The position numbers and the translations under genes were made by a program. From positions 682,001 to 746,000 of the forward strand of contig NZ_LYPC01000014.1 of assembly GCF_001700435.1 (NCBI RefSeq): a stretch of 64,000 bases of DNA, in the 5' to 3' direction. The notes beneath the pieces are model-generated. The model was given only the letters and a program-made list of their open reading frames with translations. It ran no database searches and was not told the DNA's origin. The stretch is from Paenibacillus pectinilyticus. Lineage in GTDB: Bacteria; Bacillota; Bacilli; Paenibacillales; NBRC-103111. This document shows positions 37,501 to 45,721 of this stretch, in pieces (positions within the stretch are counted from its first letter, which is position 1; the number at the start of each line of letters is the position of its first letter).

Positions 37501-37637
37501 GAGATTGCTGCTTTGTTTGCATACCTCGTTGCTACGCGCCGAAAGATGGATGATATCGTTTCTGTTGCTGGGTAGGCTTCGTCCGTATGGTTGATTTCTC
37601 TGTAGATGGACGGTTGGTCATTGACGAGATTCAGCAT
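34575..37637 (-). CDS. single-module NRPS-like enzyme: adenylation, carrier, thioester reductase (A-T-R)
   Basis: Protein of 1020 residues. The adenylation domain (about 25-530) has YTSGSTGNPKG, NAYGPTE, RGFRIEIGEIE and PTGKVDRKKL. A peptidyl-carrier domain has phosphopantetheine Ser580 in GGDSLG. A terminal NAD(P)H reductase (about 655-1015) has LLTGATGYLG and the YTNSK catalytic pair. Chemistry predicted from this layout: an amino or carboxylic acid is activated, tethered and released as an aldehyde or alcohol. There is no condensation domain. By-eye pocket residues against GrsA read D-A-L-G-I-G-A-V-V-K, suggesting a small hydrophobic substrate, with low certainty. GAGGAGAGAG precedes ATG. 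It lies 84 bp behind the chemoreceptor on the same strand. Confidence 0.92.
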   Translation of the reverse strand: MLNLVNDQPSIYREINHTDEAYPATETISSIFRRVATRYANKAAISHGNNEILYADLFNKSSQVANALTNAGCRKGDFVGIYMERSPETVISILGVLRMGGIYVPIDPEHPIERNRYIVQNASCKQLIVKESHLESAAELCLTLGIDTPISIEHCFGHNETSFEDANLTPDDVAYVIYTSGSTGNPKGTLIAHRGVVNLWNTFTNQLNISSADVLTQFSTFSFDASILDTFNCLLNGATLVILTKDEQLTPDLFVSLLESKKITIIGCIPTSVFNRLSETTIPSPQSMWRTVRHIIVGGEALLSDHVRKFQDKFGKDIIIFNAYGPTECTVVTTTYKITDYWNSKSITVPIGSPIGNFKIYVVKADGLLAEVGEEGELFIETFALAKGYLNLPDKTNEVFIPNPFSSVPNAKVYKSGDIVKILPDGNLEFQYRKDGQLKLRGFRIEIGEIENALSKHPSVLDAAVVAIQDNNTVKHLSCFYSVKSQVTSAELREHLKSYVPYYMIPSFFYSLKEIPLSPTGKVDRKKLLAMDNIDLAESNIPYEEPVGELEHVIASVWSEVLGLTRVSRNESFFEIGGDSLGVMAVLSRLKQDYLNLRMNDLYEHPTVKDLAAYMATLPTDTDEEEVTPVAEYITLSELPLLPKVALSGQDGLGSDILLTGATGYLGSHLIYELLTTTKANLHLLVRPKLGHNGISRVWETLDSYLGQEFFAKYTNRIFVLEGDLVNADLGLSDEDHKLMTTKITSIIHAGADVRHFGSTDDFQATNVIGTQNLLKLVYERKTLPFHFVSTIGIPEDMASSGYWETGSQNMTDFYTYKLENVYTNSKLLAEKSVVEAIMAGLPCSIYRAGNLSCHSVTGRFQTNIHENYFYRMIKAFLLLGKAPVVDTYMDISPIDFASSFMVALMKQRTFGEIYHICNPIQAHYDAFIEALRDLGYSIDLLPPKEFEKWVITVGNNISKEAVQLAIPLLEGDGVRTSPYLYDCESSIQKAGSLSPLPNLKELVAALVEHAVERGYFPKA

Positions 37638-37674
37638 GGTCTCTCTCCTCTATGTTTGGACTATGATATTGGAA

Positions 37675-37707
37675 CGGATTACACAACGACAAACGCTGTG
37701 CAATCCG
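37675..37707 (-). other. stem-loop between chemoreceptor and A-T-R genes
   Basis: An 11-bp stem (37675-37685 with 37697-37707, one G-T pair) and an 11-base loop. There is no T run on the minus strand, so it does not look like a terminator; it may be an RNA processing or stabilising hairpin in a shared transcript. Confidence 0.5.
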
Positions 37708-37721
37708 GAATACCTAACAAT

Positions 37722-39464
37722 TTATTTCATCTCAATGTCAAACTTGCCTACCATTTTGCTCAATTCCTCTGCAACCGTAGAGAGCTTGCTGGCGAACATG
37801 GAAATGCTTTGCAACGAAGATTCCTGGGTTAGTACGGAGTCCATAATTTTGTTCGTACTTTGTGCTGTTTTTCTGGATATCCCGCTTAATTCTCCCATCA
37901 TCGCCGTTACTTGCTCTGTACTTGCAGACATTTCTTGTGTAGCGGATGAAATATCTAGCACTTGACTCGATACAATCTGTGAGGCATCCAAAATATTGGT
38001 AAAGGATTCACCGGTGGTTTTAGCAATATCCAATCCTTTTTTGGTTTCATTTGTCCCTTGCGTCACGAACGTAGCAGTGTTATGTGTCTCTGCTTGGATA
38101 TCGGCAACAAGAGCTTCAATTTGAGTTGTCGAATTTTTCGATTGATCGGCCAGCTTGCGAACCTCGGCGGCTACTATGGCAAAACCTCTGCCATGTTCGC
38201 CAGCACGAGCAGCTTCAATACTAGCGTTTAGGGCTAGTAGATTGGTTTGAGCAGTTAAATCCTTAATGAGATTGAGAATATTTCCGATCTCTTCCGACTT
38301 CGACTCAAGGAGCTTGATCGTGTCTGCAGTTGAGTGCGAGTTCGTATTTATGCGTCCCATTTGATCAGATATCGTTTGGGCAGCCATGTTGCCTTCTTCG
38401 GATAAATTTTTCATTGCATGAGAAGCAGTAGCAACCTCATTCGCATTTTGAGCAATGGCTTGCAAAGAAGACGCAATTTCTTCAATCGATCGTCCACATT
38501 CTTCAGTTGAATTTTTTTGCTGGTCGACATGCGTATTCATATCCCTGATTTCAGTTGTGATCAGCTCAATGCTGTGACGATTGTCTTCCGTGATGCCAAA
38601 CAGTTCGTGTGAAGTGTTCGATACACTTGAGGCGGTTTGTTTAATGCTGGATAATACTTCACGGATATTAGAGAGCATCGTATTAAATTTTTGATTTAAT
38701 TCGCCGAAGCCGCCGTTTTCTTCCAACCTAAAATTAAACTTTCCGTTCGAAGCTAGCTCGATTCCGAGCATCAACTGGTTGATCGGCATAAGTGTTCTTC
38801 TTGCCACCCAATATTGTGCCCCACCGCAAATCACCAAGGCAATCAAGAGTAGAATGATCGTGCTCACGAGAAACGATTTTTGGGCATCAGGGATCATTTT
38901 GGCGTTTACATCAATGCCAAAGTAAGCTGTAACATTGCCGCTATCGTCCATAATGGGATAAAGTACGCTGACCCAAGTGCCGTAATCATCTTTATAGTGA
39001 GAAGTAAAAGTTTCGGTTTTGGTTTTCAACATGCTTTTCAGACCGTTAACGATCTCTTTGGGCTGCTCATACATATCCCCGATGTTTAACCCGGCTTCTT
39101 TAAATGCTTTAACAACGTGACTCGGGAATGAAATCAACGATGTTTTATTGCCATCCGCTAACTCAACACCGAATATGTACGCTTGCGCAACATTGGCGTT
39201 GAAGGCGGTGTAACTATCAAACAATTTGGTTAACCGTTGCTGCTCGCTTGCTTCATAGCTTTTATCACTTAGTGCGCCCTGAACATCTTTATTGGTGATG
39301 CCTTTTGCCCACACGGATGTCATATTATGAGTTTGCTCTCTTAGCGTATCGGTTAAAATTCGATTTTGAAAATAGGCACTGACAGAAATCAGGACAACCC
39401 CGATGACGAGCAAATTGATCATCGAGAACAATAGATTTTTACCGAAATAATTCTTGGTTTTCAA
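37722..39464 (-). CDS. methyl-accepting chemotaxis protein
   Basis: Transmembrane chemoreceptor of 580 residues from TTG 39464, which follows AAGGAG by 11 bases. A longer frame to 39605 would run through a terminator and is rejected. It has a first membrane helix (about 12-32), an extracellular cache-like sensor of about 160 residues, a second helix ([17 protein letters not shown]), HAMP, and a long coiled-coil signalling domain with the hairpin tip motif ([20 protein letters not shown] then [24 protein letters not shown] [11 protein letters not shown]). It should report to CheA/CheW. Its transcript starts with a c-di-GMP riboswitch, tying receptor synthesis to the motile/sessile decision. 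Confidence 0.93.
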   Translation of the reverse strand: MKTKNYFGKNLLFSMINLLVIGVVLISVSAYFQNRILTDTLREQTHNMTSVWAKGITNKDVQGALSDKSYEASEQQRLTKLFDSYTAFNANVAQAYIFGVELADGNKTSLISFPSHVVKAFKEAGLNIGDMYEQPKEIVNGLKSMLKTKTETFTSHYKDDYGTWVSVLYPIMDDSGNVTAYFGIDVNAKMIPDAQKSFLVSTIILLLIALVICGGAQYWVARRTLMPINQLMLGIELASNGKFNFRLEENGGFGELNQKFNTMLSNIREVLSSIKQTASSVSNTSHELFGITEDNRHSIELITTEIRDMNTHVDQQKNSTEECGRSIEEIASSLQAIAQNANEVATASHAMKNLSEEGNMAAQTISDQMGRINTNSHSTADTIKLLESKSEEIGNILNLIKDLTAQTNLLALNASIEAARAGEHGRGFAIVAAEVRKLADQSKNSTTQIEALVADIQAETHNTATFVTQGTNETKKGLDIAKTTGESFTNILDASQIVSSQVLDISSATQEMSASTEQVTAMMGELSGISRKTAQSTNKIMDSVLTQESSLQSISMFASKLSTVAEELSKMVGKFDIEMK

Positions 39465-39561
39465 GTTAACTGCACTCCTTAAGTATGATTTGAACTGACA
39501 TATAAAACGATAATGTGCGAATATCCCCCATTCTTCGACATTTTTTTTAAGCAAAAGGCGT

Positions 39562-39595
39562 AAAAAAAGCCCAACCCAAGATGTTCGGGATAGGC
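39562..39595 (-). terminator. riboswitch-associated intrinsic terminator
   Basis: On the minus strand, AGCCTATCCC pairs with GGGTTGGGCT (one mismatch, one G-T), followed by seven T. It lies between the c-di-GMP aptamer and the chemoreceptor start. An alternative small hairpin GATAG-TCAGC-CTATC overlaps its 5' arm and could act as anti-terminator. Confidence 0.85.
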
Positions 39596-39603
39596 TGACT
39601 ATC

Positions 39604-39697
39604 ACAAACTGGCGGTTTGGCAGCCATAGCTTTGAAGCTTTAGGCCCATAACTTTGCGCCCTTACCTTTCGGTAAGTTTGCCATTTTCAGTAAAAGT
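39604..39697 (-). ncRNA. cyclic-di-GMP-I (GEMM-I) riboswitch
   Basis: Minus-strand leader with the core of the c-di-GMP-I aptamer: GGCAAAC, a GAAA tetraloop closed by CC/GG, GGGCGCAAAG, then GGCCTAA paired through a short helix with TATGG (the 11-nt tetraloop receptor), and a closing GCC. ACTG (39691-39688) and CAGT (39611-39608) can form the basal P1 helix. A consensus promoter lies just upstream and an intrinsic terminator just downstream, so control by transcription termination is expected. Whether ligand turns expression on or off cannot be read with confidence. Confidence 0.93.
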
Positions 39698-39715
39698 ACC
39701 TTACAATTTATGACT

Positions 39716-39744
39716 ATTATAAATTATTGATACATTCCTGTAAA
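39716..39744 (-). promoter_or_regulatory. vegetative promoter of riboswitch-chemoreceptor transcript
   Basis: On the minus strand, TTTACA (39744-39739), a 17-base spacer and TATAAT (39721-39716). The start site predicted about 7 bases on places the aptamer near the 5' end of the RNA. Confidence 0.8.
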
Positions 39745-39750
39745 TACCAT

Positions 39751-39773
39751 TTGTATATATGTAATATATACAA
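39751..39773. promoter_or_regulatory. AT-rich palindrome upstream of chemoreceptor promoter
   Basis: TTGTATATA and TATATACAA arms with a 5-base spacer, 7 bases upstream of the -35 box. Candidate operator. The rest of the 39774-39907 stretch shows nothing further. Confidence 0.35.
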
Positions 39774-39907
39774 TGTGTGACATATGCTACTTTCCGTGCA
39801 TACAAAAGGATCAAAAGTAGGCTGTGCGTATAGGTAAATGGCATCAGTTACACATCGGTTATATGCATTCCAATCGTCTTATTTACAAACATTTAACGTG
39901 TAATTGA

Positions 39908-39916
39908 TGCTATACT
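39908..39916 (+). promoter_or_regulatory. extended -10 promoter candidate for the DinB-like gene
   Basis: TG-C-TATACT, about 97 bases before the DinB-like start; no good -35 is seen. It is the same nonamer as before the kinase gene at 25102. Confidence 0.35.
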
Positions 39917-40012
39917 TGTAAATATTCATGGGTATATTATGGAAGAGTGTATGGTCAGCATATTTATTATGGATCGTCAAACATCGCTGAATTTCAAACA
40001 AGGAGAGTAAAC

Positions 40013-40480
40013 ATGGAACATATCATATTCAATCAATTGGCATTTGCTCGAAATAACACGCTTAAAGTACTCGAAGGCATAACGGAACGTACCGCCACTT
40101 CCATTCCAGAGAAATTTAGGAATCATATCCTATGGCAGGCCGGACATATTTATGTGGTCCAAGAGAGGTTTGCCTTGTTACTCCATGGTTTGGAGGCACA
40201 ACTTCCTGAATCGTTCCTGGCATTATTCGTCGCGGGGACTACACCGCTTACTTGGGCGGAGACTCCGCCTACGATGACGGAAGTGGTCGACATGTTGCGG
40301 AAGCAACAAGAACGTATTCAAACCGCATTAAAGGATCGACTTTCGGAACAAGCGCCTGCGCCGTATAAGACCTCCAGCGGGTTCACACTGGAAACCTTTG
40401 GCGAATTTCTTAACTTTACGTTATATCATGAGGGTATGCATGTCAGTTCGATTAAGCATTATAAAATGCTGTTAAACTAG
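40013..40480 (+). CDS. DinB-superfamily protein
   Basis: Four-helix-bundle protein of 155 residues of the DinB/YfiT group, cytosolic putative metal-dependent enzymes. The metal-binding His set is visible: one in WQAGHIYVVQER and two in YHEGMHVSS near the C terminus. ATG 40013 is set by AAGGAG 8 bases upstream; the frame extends further 5' without a ribosome site. It stands alone between the divergent chemoreceptor leader and a YesM-type kinase gene. The reaction is unknown; relatives include thiol-transferase-like and DNA-damage-induced proteins. Confidence 0.85.
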   Translation: MEHIIFNQLAFARNNTLKVLEGITERTATSIPEKFRNHILWQAGHIYVVQERFALLLHGLEAQLPESFLALFVAGTTPLTWAETPPTMTEVVDMLRKQQERIQTALKDRLSEQAPAPYKTSSGFTLETFGEFLNFTLYHEGMHVSSIKHYKMLLN

Positions 40481-40499
40481 TTCGGAGATAGTAAAGAGT

Positions 40500-40533
40500 G
40501 ATAGCCTTACGAGAAATCGTTGGGCTATTTGTC
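40500..40533 (+). terminator. weak stem-loop after DinB-like gene
   Basis: GATAGCC and GGCTATT arms with a 16-base loop, followed by only a short T-rich tail (TTTGTC). Confidence 0.4.
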
Positions 40534-40649
40534 ATTGGTAGTCATAATTTTGATCAAATCCCAAAATATATCAAACTAAGCACAAAAATTATCATGTGAG
40601 AACCTAAGCAATGTAACTAAAATGATGTATGAATACGTCTGATTCATTT

Positions 40650-40663
40650 TGAAAGCGCAATCA
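40650..40663 (+). promoter_or_regulatory. cre-like site before YesM-type kinase
   Basis: TGAAAGCGCAATCA matches 13 of 14 positions of the CcpA consensus and lies 18 bases before the GTG start, overlapping the leader just ahead of the ribosome site. Confidence 0.55.
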
Positions 40664-40681
40664 TTTCGAGGGGGGATTCGA

Positions 40682-42484
40682 GTGAATCCAATTCGCTTTT
40701 TCAAGAAGAGTATCCTGCATAAAATCATGATCTCCTTCTTGTTCGTTATGGTGTTACCTACTTCAGCTATCAGTATAAGTTCTTATGTCGTATCCGTGAA
40801 AATATTGAAAGCGAAAGTAAGTGATTACTTTCACGAAAATCTCTTATATATCGGAAGTTCAATTGAGAAGGAATTATCAGGAATAGAAAAATTAACAGAA
40901 TTGATTTATATCAATGAGGATATTCAGCAGGCGATTAGTTCAGATAACAGGAACGAATTAGACTACTATGCCAATTATAAGAAGGTCGATCAAGTCATTA
41001 ATAATTTAGAATTTTACTCCAACTACTATAAATACATTACTTCTCTTTTCATTTTTGGCATGAATGGCAGTGAATTTAGATATGGGAATGGAAGCGATGC
41101 GAATGCCATTGATACTAAATTACTGCTGGCATCGAGTTGGTATAAACATTCAGAGGAATTAGGGGGAAATGTTCTTTGGATCGGTGTACATGACAATGAT
41201 AATAAGTCGGGAATGGCACAGGTTAAACAAGTATTTTCGCTTTCCCGATTTATTAGAGATTTTAATAACAGGAATATTGGAAGCTTGTATGTGAGTCTAA
41301 ATACGAATGTATTTACGGATATATTAAGTAAGGCATCTCCTAATACCCAAAGTCAACTCTACATTGTAGATCAGTTTGGTAAAATCGTATACCCGCAAGA
41401 AAAGTTGGCGAAGAGTCTGGAGTCGGAGGGCATTATCCTGCCTAAAGAAAAAAATCTGTCCAACTTCGAGATCAAGAACAATGGCAAAGCTTATTTGGTA
41501 TCTAATTATGATTTGGATAAGTATGGCTGGAGAATCGTTCAAATGGTACCGCTCGAAATATTAACGAAGGATAATAAAGTTGTATTTACAATTACTACCT
41601 TTGTATTTTTTCTTTCTTTGTTGATTTCAGGCGTGCTTTGGTTTTTCATATCAGCTGGCATTGTAAAGCCCATCAAAAAGTTAACATTGACGATGAAAGA
41701 TGTGAGAGCTTCAAATTTACTAGTGAAATCCAATATTACAAATATTGATGAAATTGGTCTTCTCAGTGTGAACTTCAACTACATGATTGAGCGGATTAAT
41801 TCACTGTTTAATCAAGTCGTGGAGGAAGAAACTAAGAAGAGAAAGGCGGAAATGAAGGCGCTGCAAGGGCAAATTACACCTCATTTTCTTTACAATACCT
41901 TGAATACCATTCGATGGATGGCTATCATTCAAAAATCAGATGGAATTAAAGAGGTTGTAGATGCCCTTGGAAGATTATTGAGAAATACATTCAAAGAGAG
42001 AAGCACGCTAACTACCATACGTGAAGAATTGAGCATGATTAAAGATTATGTGTACATTCAACAAACACGATATCGCGAAAAGTTTCAGGTCTACTATGAA
42101 GTAGATGACGAAGTATTAAGTTTGACATGTGTCAAATTCATTCTACAACCCATTGTTGAGAACGCCATTTTTCATGGGCTGGAACCAAAGGATGAATCTG
42201 GTTTCATTCGAATTCGAATAGTTGCGTGGCAATCAACGCTCCAAATAACGGTTGAAGACAGTGGGGTGGGGATGTCGGATAGTCAGATATCGCAAATTTT
42301 AGCAAAGAACGTTCTAGAGGAAGATCCCTTAGGCGGGATTGGTGTACATAATGTAAATCTTCGTATCCAAATGGTCTGTGGTGAACGATACGGCATTCAG
42401 ATCGAAAGTGAACTTGGTCGTTATACAAAGGTTCATATTATGCTTCCTGTGGACATCATGGAAAACTCCTTATATCAAGAATAG
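40682..42484 (+). CDS. YesM-type sensor histidine kinase
   Basis: Sensor kinase of 600 residues starting at GTG 40682 behind GAGGGGGGA; a longer frame from 40649 would include the cre-like box and is rejected. It has a membrane helix at about 15-37, an extracellular cache-like domain to about 290, a second helix (FFLSLLISGVLWFFISAGIV), HAMP, QGQITPHFLYNTLNTIRW with the phospho-His, and a HATPase domain (VENAIFHGLEP, DSGVGMS, GGIGVHNVNLRI). It heads the third glycan locus and is followed 15 bp later by its YesN partner. Confidence 0.93.
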   Translation: MNPIRFFKKSILHKIMISFLFVMVLPTSAISISSYVVSVKILKAKVSDYFHENLLYIGSSIEKELSGIEKLTELIYINEDIQQAISSDNRNELDYYANYKKVDQVINNLEFYSNYYKYITSLFIFGMNGSEFRYGNGSDANAIDTKLLLASSWYKHSEELGGNVLWIGVHDNDNKSGMAQVKQVFSLSRFIRDFNNRNIGSLYVSLNTNVFTDILSKASPNTQSQLYIVDQFGKIVYPQEKLAKSLESEGIILPKEKNLSNFEIKNNGKAYLVSNYDLDKYGWRIVQMVPLEILTKDNKVVFTITTFVFFLSLLISGVLWFFISAGIVKPIKKLTLTMKDVRASNLLVKSNITNIDEIGLLSVNFNYMIERINSLFNQVVEEETKKRKAEMKALQGQITPHFLYNTLNTIRWMAIIQKSDGIKEVVDALGRLLRNTFKERSTLTTIREELSMIKDYVYIQQTRYREKFQVYYEVDDEVLSLTCVKFILQPIVENAIFHGLEPKDESGFIRIRIVAWQSTLQITVEDSGVGMSDSQISQILAKNVLEEDPLGGIGVHNVNLRIQMVCGERYGIQIESELGRYTKVHIMLPVDIMENSLYQE

Positions 42485-42499
42485 GTGGGGGAAATCATA

Positions 42500-44086
42500 T
42501 TGAAAATATTAATTGTTGATGATGAAGCTCTTGTAAGGATAGGTATTAAATCCCTCATACCTTGGGAAGAGTTGGGGTTTGAGCTGGTGGGTGAAGCGGA
42601 AAATGGTAAAAAAGGATTAGAGATGGCGAGAGCCTATTCGCCGGATATTATTTTGACGGATATTAAAATGCCAGTGATGACGGGAATTGAATTAATTAAG
42701 CAATTAAGGCAAGATAATCATCCAGCGAAATTCATCGTATTAAGTGCCTATGATGATTTGGCATATGTCAAAGAGGCCATGAAGAATGGTGCGGAGGACT
42801 ATATTCTGAAACTAGAGCTGGAGCCTGATAAGTTGATTCAGATTATGCAAGAGTTAAGAACTGCCGTAGTATCATCCAAAAATAGGGATGTGAATAGGGC
42901 TATTTCGCATGAATATCCACGTATATATACGGCTTTACATAAAGATAAATTTTTCAAAGATTTGCTATTAGGTGTTATTCAGAATAAAGAAGAAATTTTA
43001 CGGCAAATTCATGTCCTGCAATTAAATTTTTTGGATAAAAATGTAAGGTGCTTTATCGTCGAGGTCGATGATCTGACGATTTATGATAAATATGGGGAAT
43101 CGCCGCATTTGCTTGATTATTCGATTATCAACATCGTAGAAGAAGTGCTATCCAGTTACGCGGAAGGGCATGTTGTAAGCATTCATCCGAAGCAATTTAT
43201 AGCTATTTTTTCTTTAAGAAAAACAGAGAGAGTGGAAGCGGGAGATCGGCTCAATGAGTTGACAACCAATGTGAGAACGTCATTGCGCAAATATTTAAGT
43301 ACATCCGTTTGCATTGGGATCAGTAATGATCATCCTAATTATATGCATATCAAACAAGCCTTCAAGGAAGCGAATGAGGCTATCCGACATAAATTTATCC
43401 TGCCGAGAGGGAGCGATATTCATTATCGAGACATTAACCAAATGTCCATACAAGAGAACGAGGATATTTCTGCCGAAATGAAAAAGGTTGAATCGGCTCT
43501 GTTTGATGGAGAAATCAAGGTGATTCATGATGCGCTGCAACTGTTTATACAGAAAATACACCATTCCAATAACTTAACCAAGGAATTATTAACGGGTTTA
43601 AGTTACTCCATTTATTATTTATTCCAAACCTTTGTAGAAAAATATCAATTAACAGGAAAAAATATCATAAATAAAGAGATGTACAATGAGATAACAACTA
43701 TGAATTTAAAGGTTGATTTTATAGTGTGGATGAACGATTTGAATCAGCGAATTAAGGAGCAGTTGCTAGAGAACAATGAGAATATGCGGGTATTTATAAC
43801 GAAGCAATTTATCAATAAGCATTATAAAGAAGATCTGTCTTTAGAAAAGGTTGCCGAACATTTACAGCTTTCTACTGCTTACTTGAGCAATCTCTATAAA
43901 AAAGAAACAGGCCAAAATTTTGTTGAATATATTACCGAAGTTAGGATCAGACAAGCGAAGTTCTTATTAAAAACGACGGATTTAAAAATCGCCGAAATAG
44001 CTAGAGAAGTAGGATACGCTGATGAATATTATTTTAGTAAAGTATTCAAGAAAAATGTCGGAGAGTCTCCCCTCAAATATAGATAA
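42500..44086 (+). CDS. YesN-type response regulator with AraC output domain
   Basis: Response regulator of 528 residues from TTG 42500 (GGTGGGGGA upstream), giving the normal start KILIVDDEALVRIG. An in-frame GTG at 42485 overlaps that ribosome site. Receiver residues: VDDE, phospho-Asp in DIILTDIKMP, Lys in DYILKLE. A long middle region is followed by AraC helix-turn-helices (LEKVAEHLQLSTAYLSNLYK; IAEIAREVGYADEYYFSKVF). It likely activates the importer operon that starts 175 bp downstream and perhaps the GH59 gene. Confidence 0.93.
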   Translation: MKILIVDDEALVRIGIKSLIPWEELGFELVGEAENGKKGLEMARAYSPDIILTDIKMPVMTGIELIKQLRQDNHPAKFIVLSAYDDLAYVKEAMKNGAEDYILKLELEPDKLIQIMQELRTAVVSSKNRDVNRAISHEYPRIYTALHKDKFFKDLLLGVIQNKEEILRQIHVLQLNFLDKNVRCFIVEVDDLTIYDKYGESPHLLDYSIINIVEEVLSSYAEGHVVSIHPKQFIAIFSLRKTERVEAGDRLNELTTNVRTSLRKYLSTSVCIGISNDHPNYMHIKQAFKEANEAIRHKFILPRGSDIHYRDINQMSIQENEDISAEMKKVESALFDGEIKVIHDALQLFIQKIHHSNNLTKELLTGLSYSIYYLFQTFVEKYQLTGKNIINKEMYNEITTMNLKVDFIVWMNDLNQRIKEQLLENNENMRVFITKQFINKHYKEDLSLEKVAEHLQLSTAYLSNLYKKETGQNFVEYITEVRIRQAKFLLKTTDLKIAEIAREVGYADEYYFSKVFKKNVGESPLKYR

Positions 44087-44166
44087 TTGTCCATAATCTC
44101 AAAATAAAACATTTTTTCTTAATTTATTCTAAAACCAAAATTATTTATTTGGACGGAAGTAGAGAA

Positions 44167-44220
44167 ATGAAATTAAGTCGAAAGATATTACATTTGAATG
44201 GTTGGTGTTACGAATTATAG
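44167..44220 (+). CDS. possible 17-residue leader ORF
   Basis: ATG lies 7 bases after GGAAG; the frame encodes MKLSRKILHLNGWCYEL and stops 40 bases before the lipoprotein start. The ribosome site is moderate and there is no overlap with the next gene. Recorded because short leaders recur in this window; could be chance. Confidence 0.2.
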   Translation: MKLSRKILHLNGWCYEL

Positions 44221-44260
44221 TAAAGAAGTGGCAGAAACAACCGAAAAGGGGTATGTAAAA

Positions 44261-45655
44261 GTGGGGAAAATGAACGGTAGAAAAGCAAGTACTTCCTTAT
44301 TAATCTGTGGCATGATCGGCCTAACGCTAGCAGGCTGCAGCAGTAAGAAAGATGAAGTGGTCCCAAGCGCAGTCCCAACAGTTGCACCAACTAGCAGTAC
44401 GGTGGCTACACCTGAGGCCAAAAAGGAGCCAGTAACTCTCAAATGGTATTCCACTTCTGGCAATGCGAACTTACCGGCTACAAAAGCACTTTTAGAGGAT
44501 TATAAAAAGTATTCGGGCAACACCGTGGAGTTAGAAACGGTTGCCGGCGATGGGGATGTTATTTACAAAAAAATCGATATTGATCTTTCGACATCGGGAA
44601 GTGTAGATATTATCCCATTGCAAAACCCAATCATTCATGCGAAATATGCAAACAGTGGTTTTCTTCTTCCTTTGAATGATCTTTATAAAGAATCAGGGGT
44701 GGATTATGAGAAGAAATTCGGGAAATACTTAACCAAATTCAACGATAAAGTTTACATGCTGCCAACGGGCGCAGGAACATGGGCCGTCTTCTATAATAAA
44801 AAGATTTTTGATGATGCTAAAGTGCCTTATCCGAAGGGCGAATGGACATGGGATCAATATGTAGAAACAGCGAAGAAATTAACGGATCCAAGCAAGGGGA
44901 TCTACGGTTCAAACTTCCCGGATTACGATAATACGTTCTATTTATTAGCCGCACAAAGAGGGATTAGTGGCTATAAAGCGGATGGTACATCGAATTATGA
45001 TGATCCTGCATTCAAAGAATCCTTACAATGGTTAGGTGATCTAGGGAATAAATTAAAAATTCAGCCAAGCTGGCTTGAAACAAAGTCGAAGAAAATTCCT
45101 TATGACGTCTTTATGAACGGGAAATATGCGATGCAATTTACAGGTACTTGGTTTGCCTTTGCACCGATCGATTTGAAGACGTATCCACGCGATTGGAAGG
45201 TTGGAATTACACAGCCGCCTGTTGATCCTAATGGTAAGAACATGATTGGTATTACGTCAGGCAATGGGATTAATAAATTTTCGAAACATCCGAAAGAAGC
45301 AGCTGATTTCGTTAATTGGGTTGCTGACAATCAATATAAGTATGGCGGTTCTGGAACACCAGCACGTGTAGATTTAACGAAAGAAGATACGGATAAAATA
45401 TTTAATGAAATGGCAGCCAAGTTCCCAACGACAGATGGGATTACAACGGATGATCTGAAAGATGTATTTTTGACACCTAACTTAGGTCTGAAACCAGAAA
45501 AAATTACAGGTTCGATTGCTGCGGAATATGGGAAAATTATTTTACAAGAAGGCGAATCGTACCTTGTAGGACAGAAACCGCTGGATGATACGATCAAAGC
45601 CATCAAAACGCGTGCAGATGAAGCGATCGACAAAGCTAAAACCGTGAAGAATTAG
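44261..45655 (+). CDS. sugar-binding lipoprotein of ABC importer
   Basis: Family 1 solute-binding lipoprotein of 464 residues from GTG 44261 (AAAAGGGG 9 bases upstream); ATG 44270 is possible but too close to its GTGGGG. The frame is open back to 44198 without a ribosome site. The signal peptide ends LTLAGC (Cys26) with a Pro/Thr/Ser/Val tether. Typical binder motifs include YMLPTGAGTWAVFYNKKIFD and GKYAMQFTGTWF. It is the first gene of the importer in the YesM/YesN-GH59 locus, so fragments of that enzyme's substrate are a plausible ligand. Confidence 0.92.
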   Translation: MGKMNGRKASTSLLICGMIGLTLAGCSSKKDEVVPSAVPTVAPTSSTVATPEAKKEPVTLKWYSTSGNANLPATKALLEDYKKYSGNTVELETVAGDGDVIYKKIDIDLSTSGSVDIIPLQNPIIHAKYANSGFLLPLNDLYKESGVDYEKKFGKYLTKFNDKVYMLPTGAGTWAVFYNKKIFDDAKVPYPKGEWTWDQYVETAKKLTDPSKGIYGSNFPDYDNTFYLLAAQRGISGYKADGTSNYDDPAFKESLQWLGDLGNKLKIQPSWLETKSKKIPYDVFMNGKYAMQFTGTWFAFAPIDLKTYPRDWKVGITQPPVDPNGKNMIGITSGNGINKFSKHPKEAADFVNWVADNQYKYGGSGTPARVDLTKEDTDKIFNEMAAKFPTTDGITTDDLKDVFLTPNLGLKPEKITGSIAAEYGKIILQEGESYLVGQKPLDDTIKAIKTRADEAIDKAKTVKN

Positions 45656-45669
45656 TACCATCCATTTGT

Positions 45670-45706
45670 AAGGGGCACTTATAGAGATAGGGTGCTCCTT
45701 TGTTTT
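45670..45706 (+). terminator. stem-loop between binding-protein and permease genes
   Basis: AAGGGGCAC (45670-45678) pairs with GTGCTCCTT (45692-45700; one G-T), followed by TGTTTT. Its place in the operon matches the hairpin at 23325. Likely partial termination or mRNA protection favouring the binding protein. Confidence 0.65.
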
Positions 45707-45721
45707 AGGAGGAAGTCGGAG

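Noticed and set aside
39465..39605. N-terminal extension of the chemoreceptor frame
   Set aside because: It would read through the intrinsic terminator of the riboswitch leader and has no ribosome site; TTG 39464 has AAGGAG.
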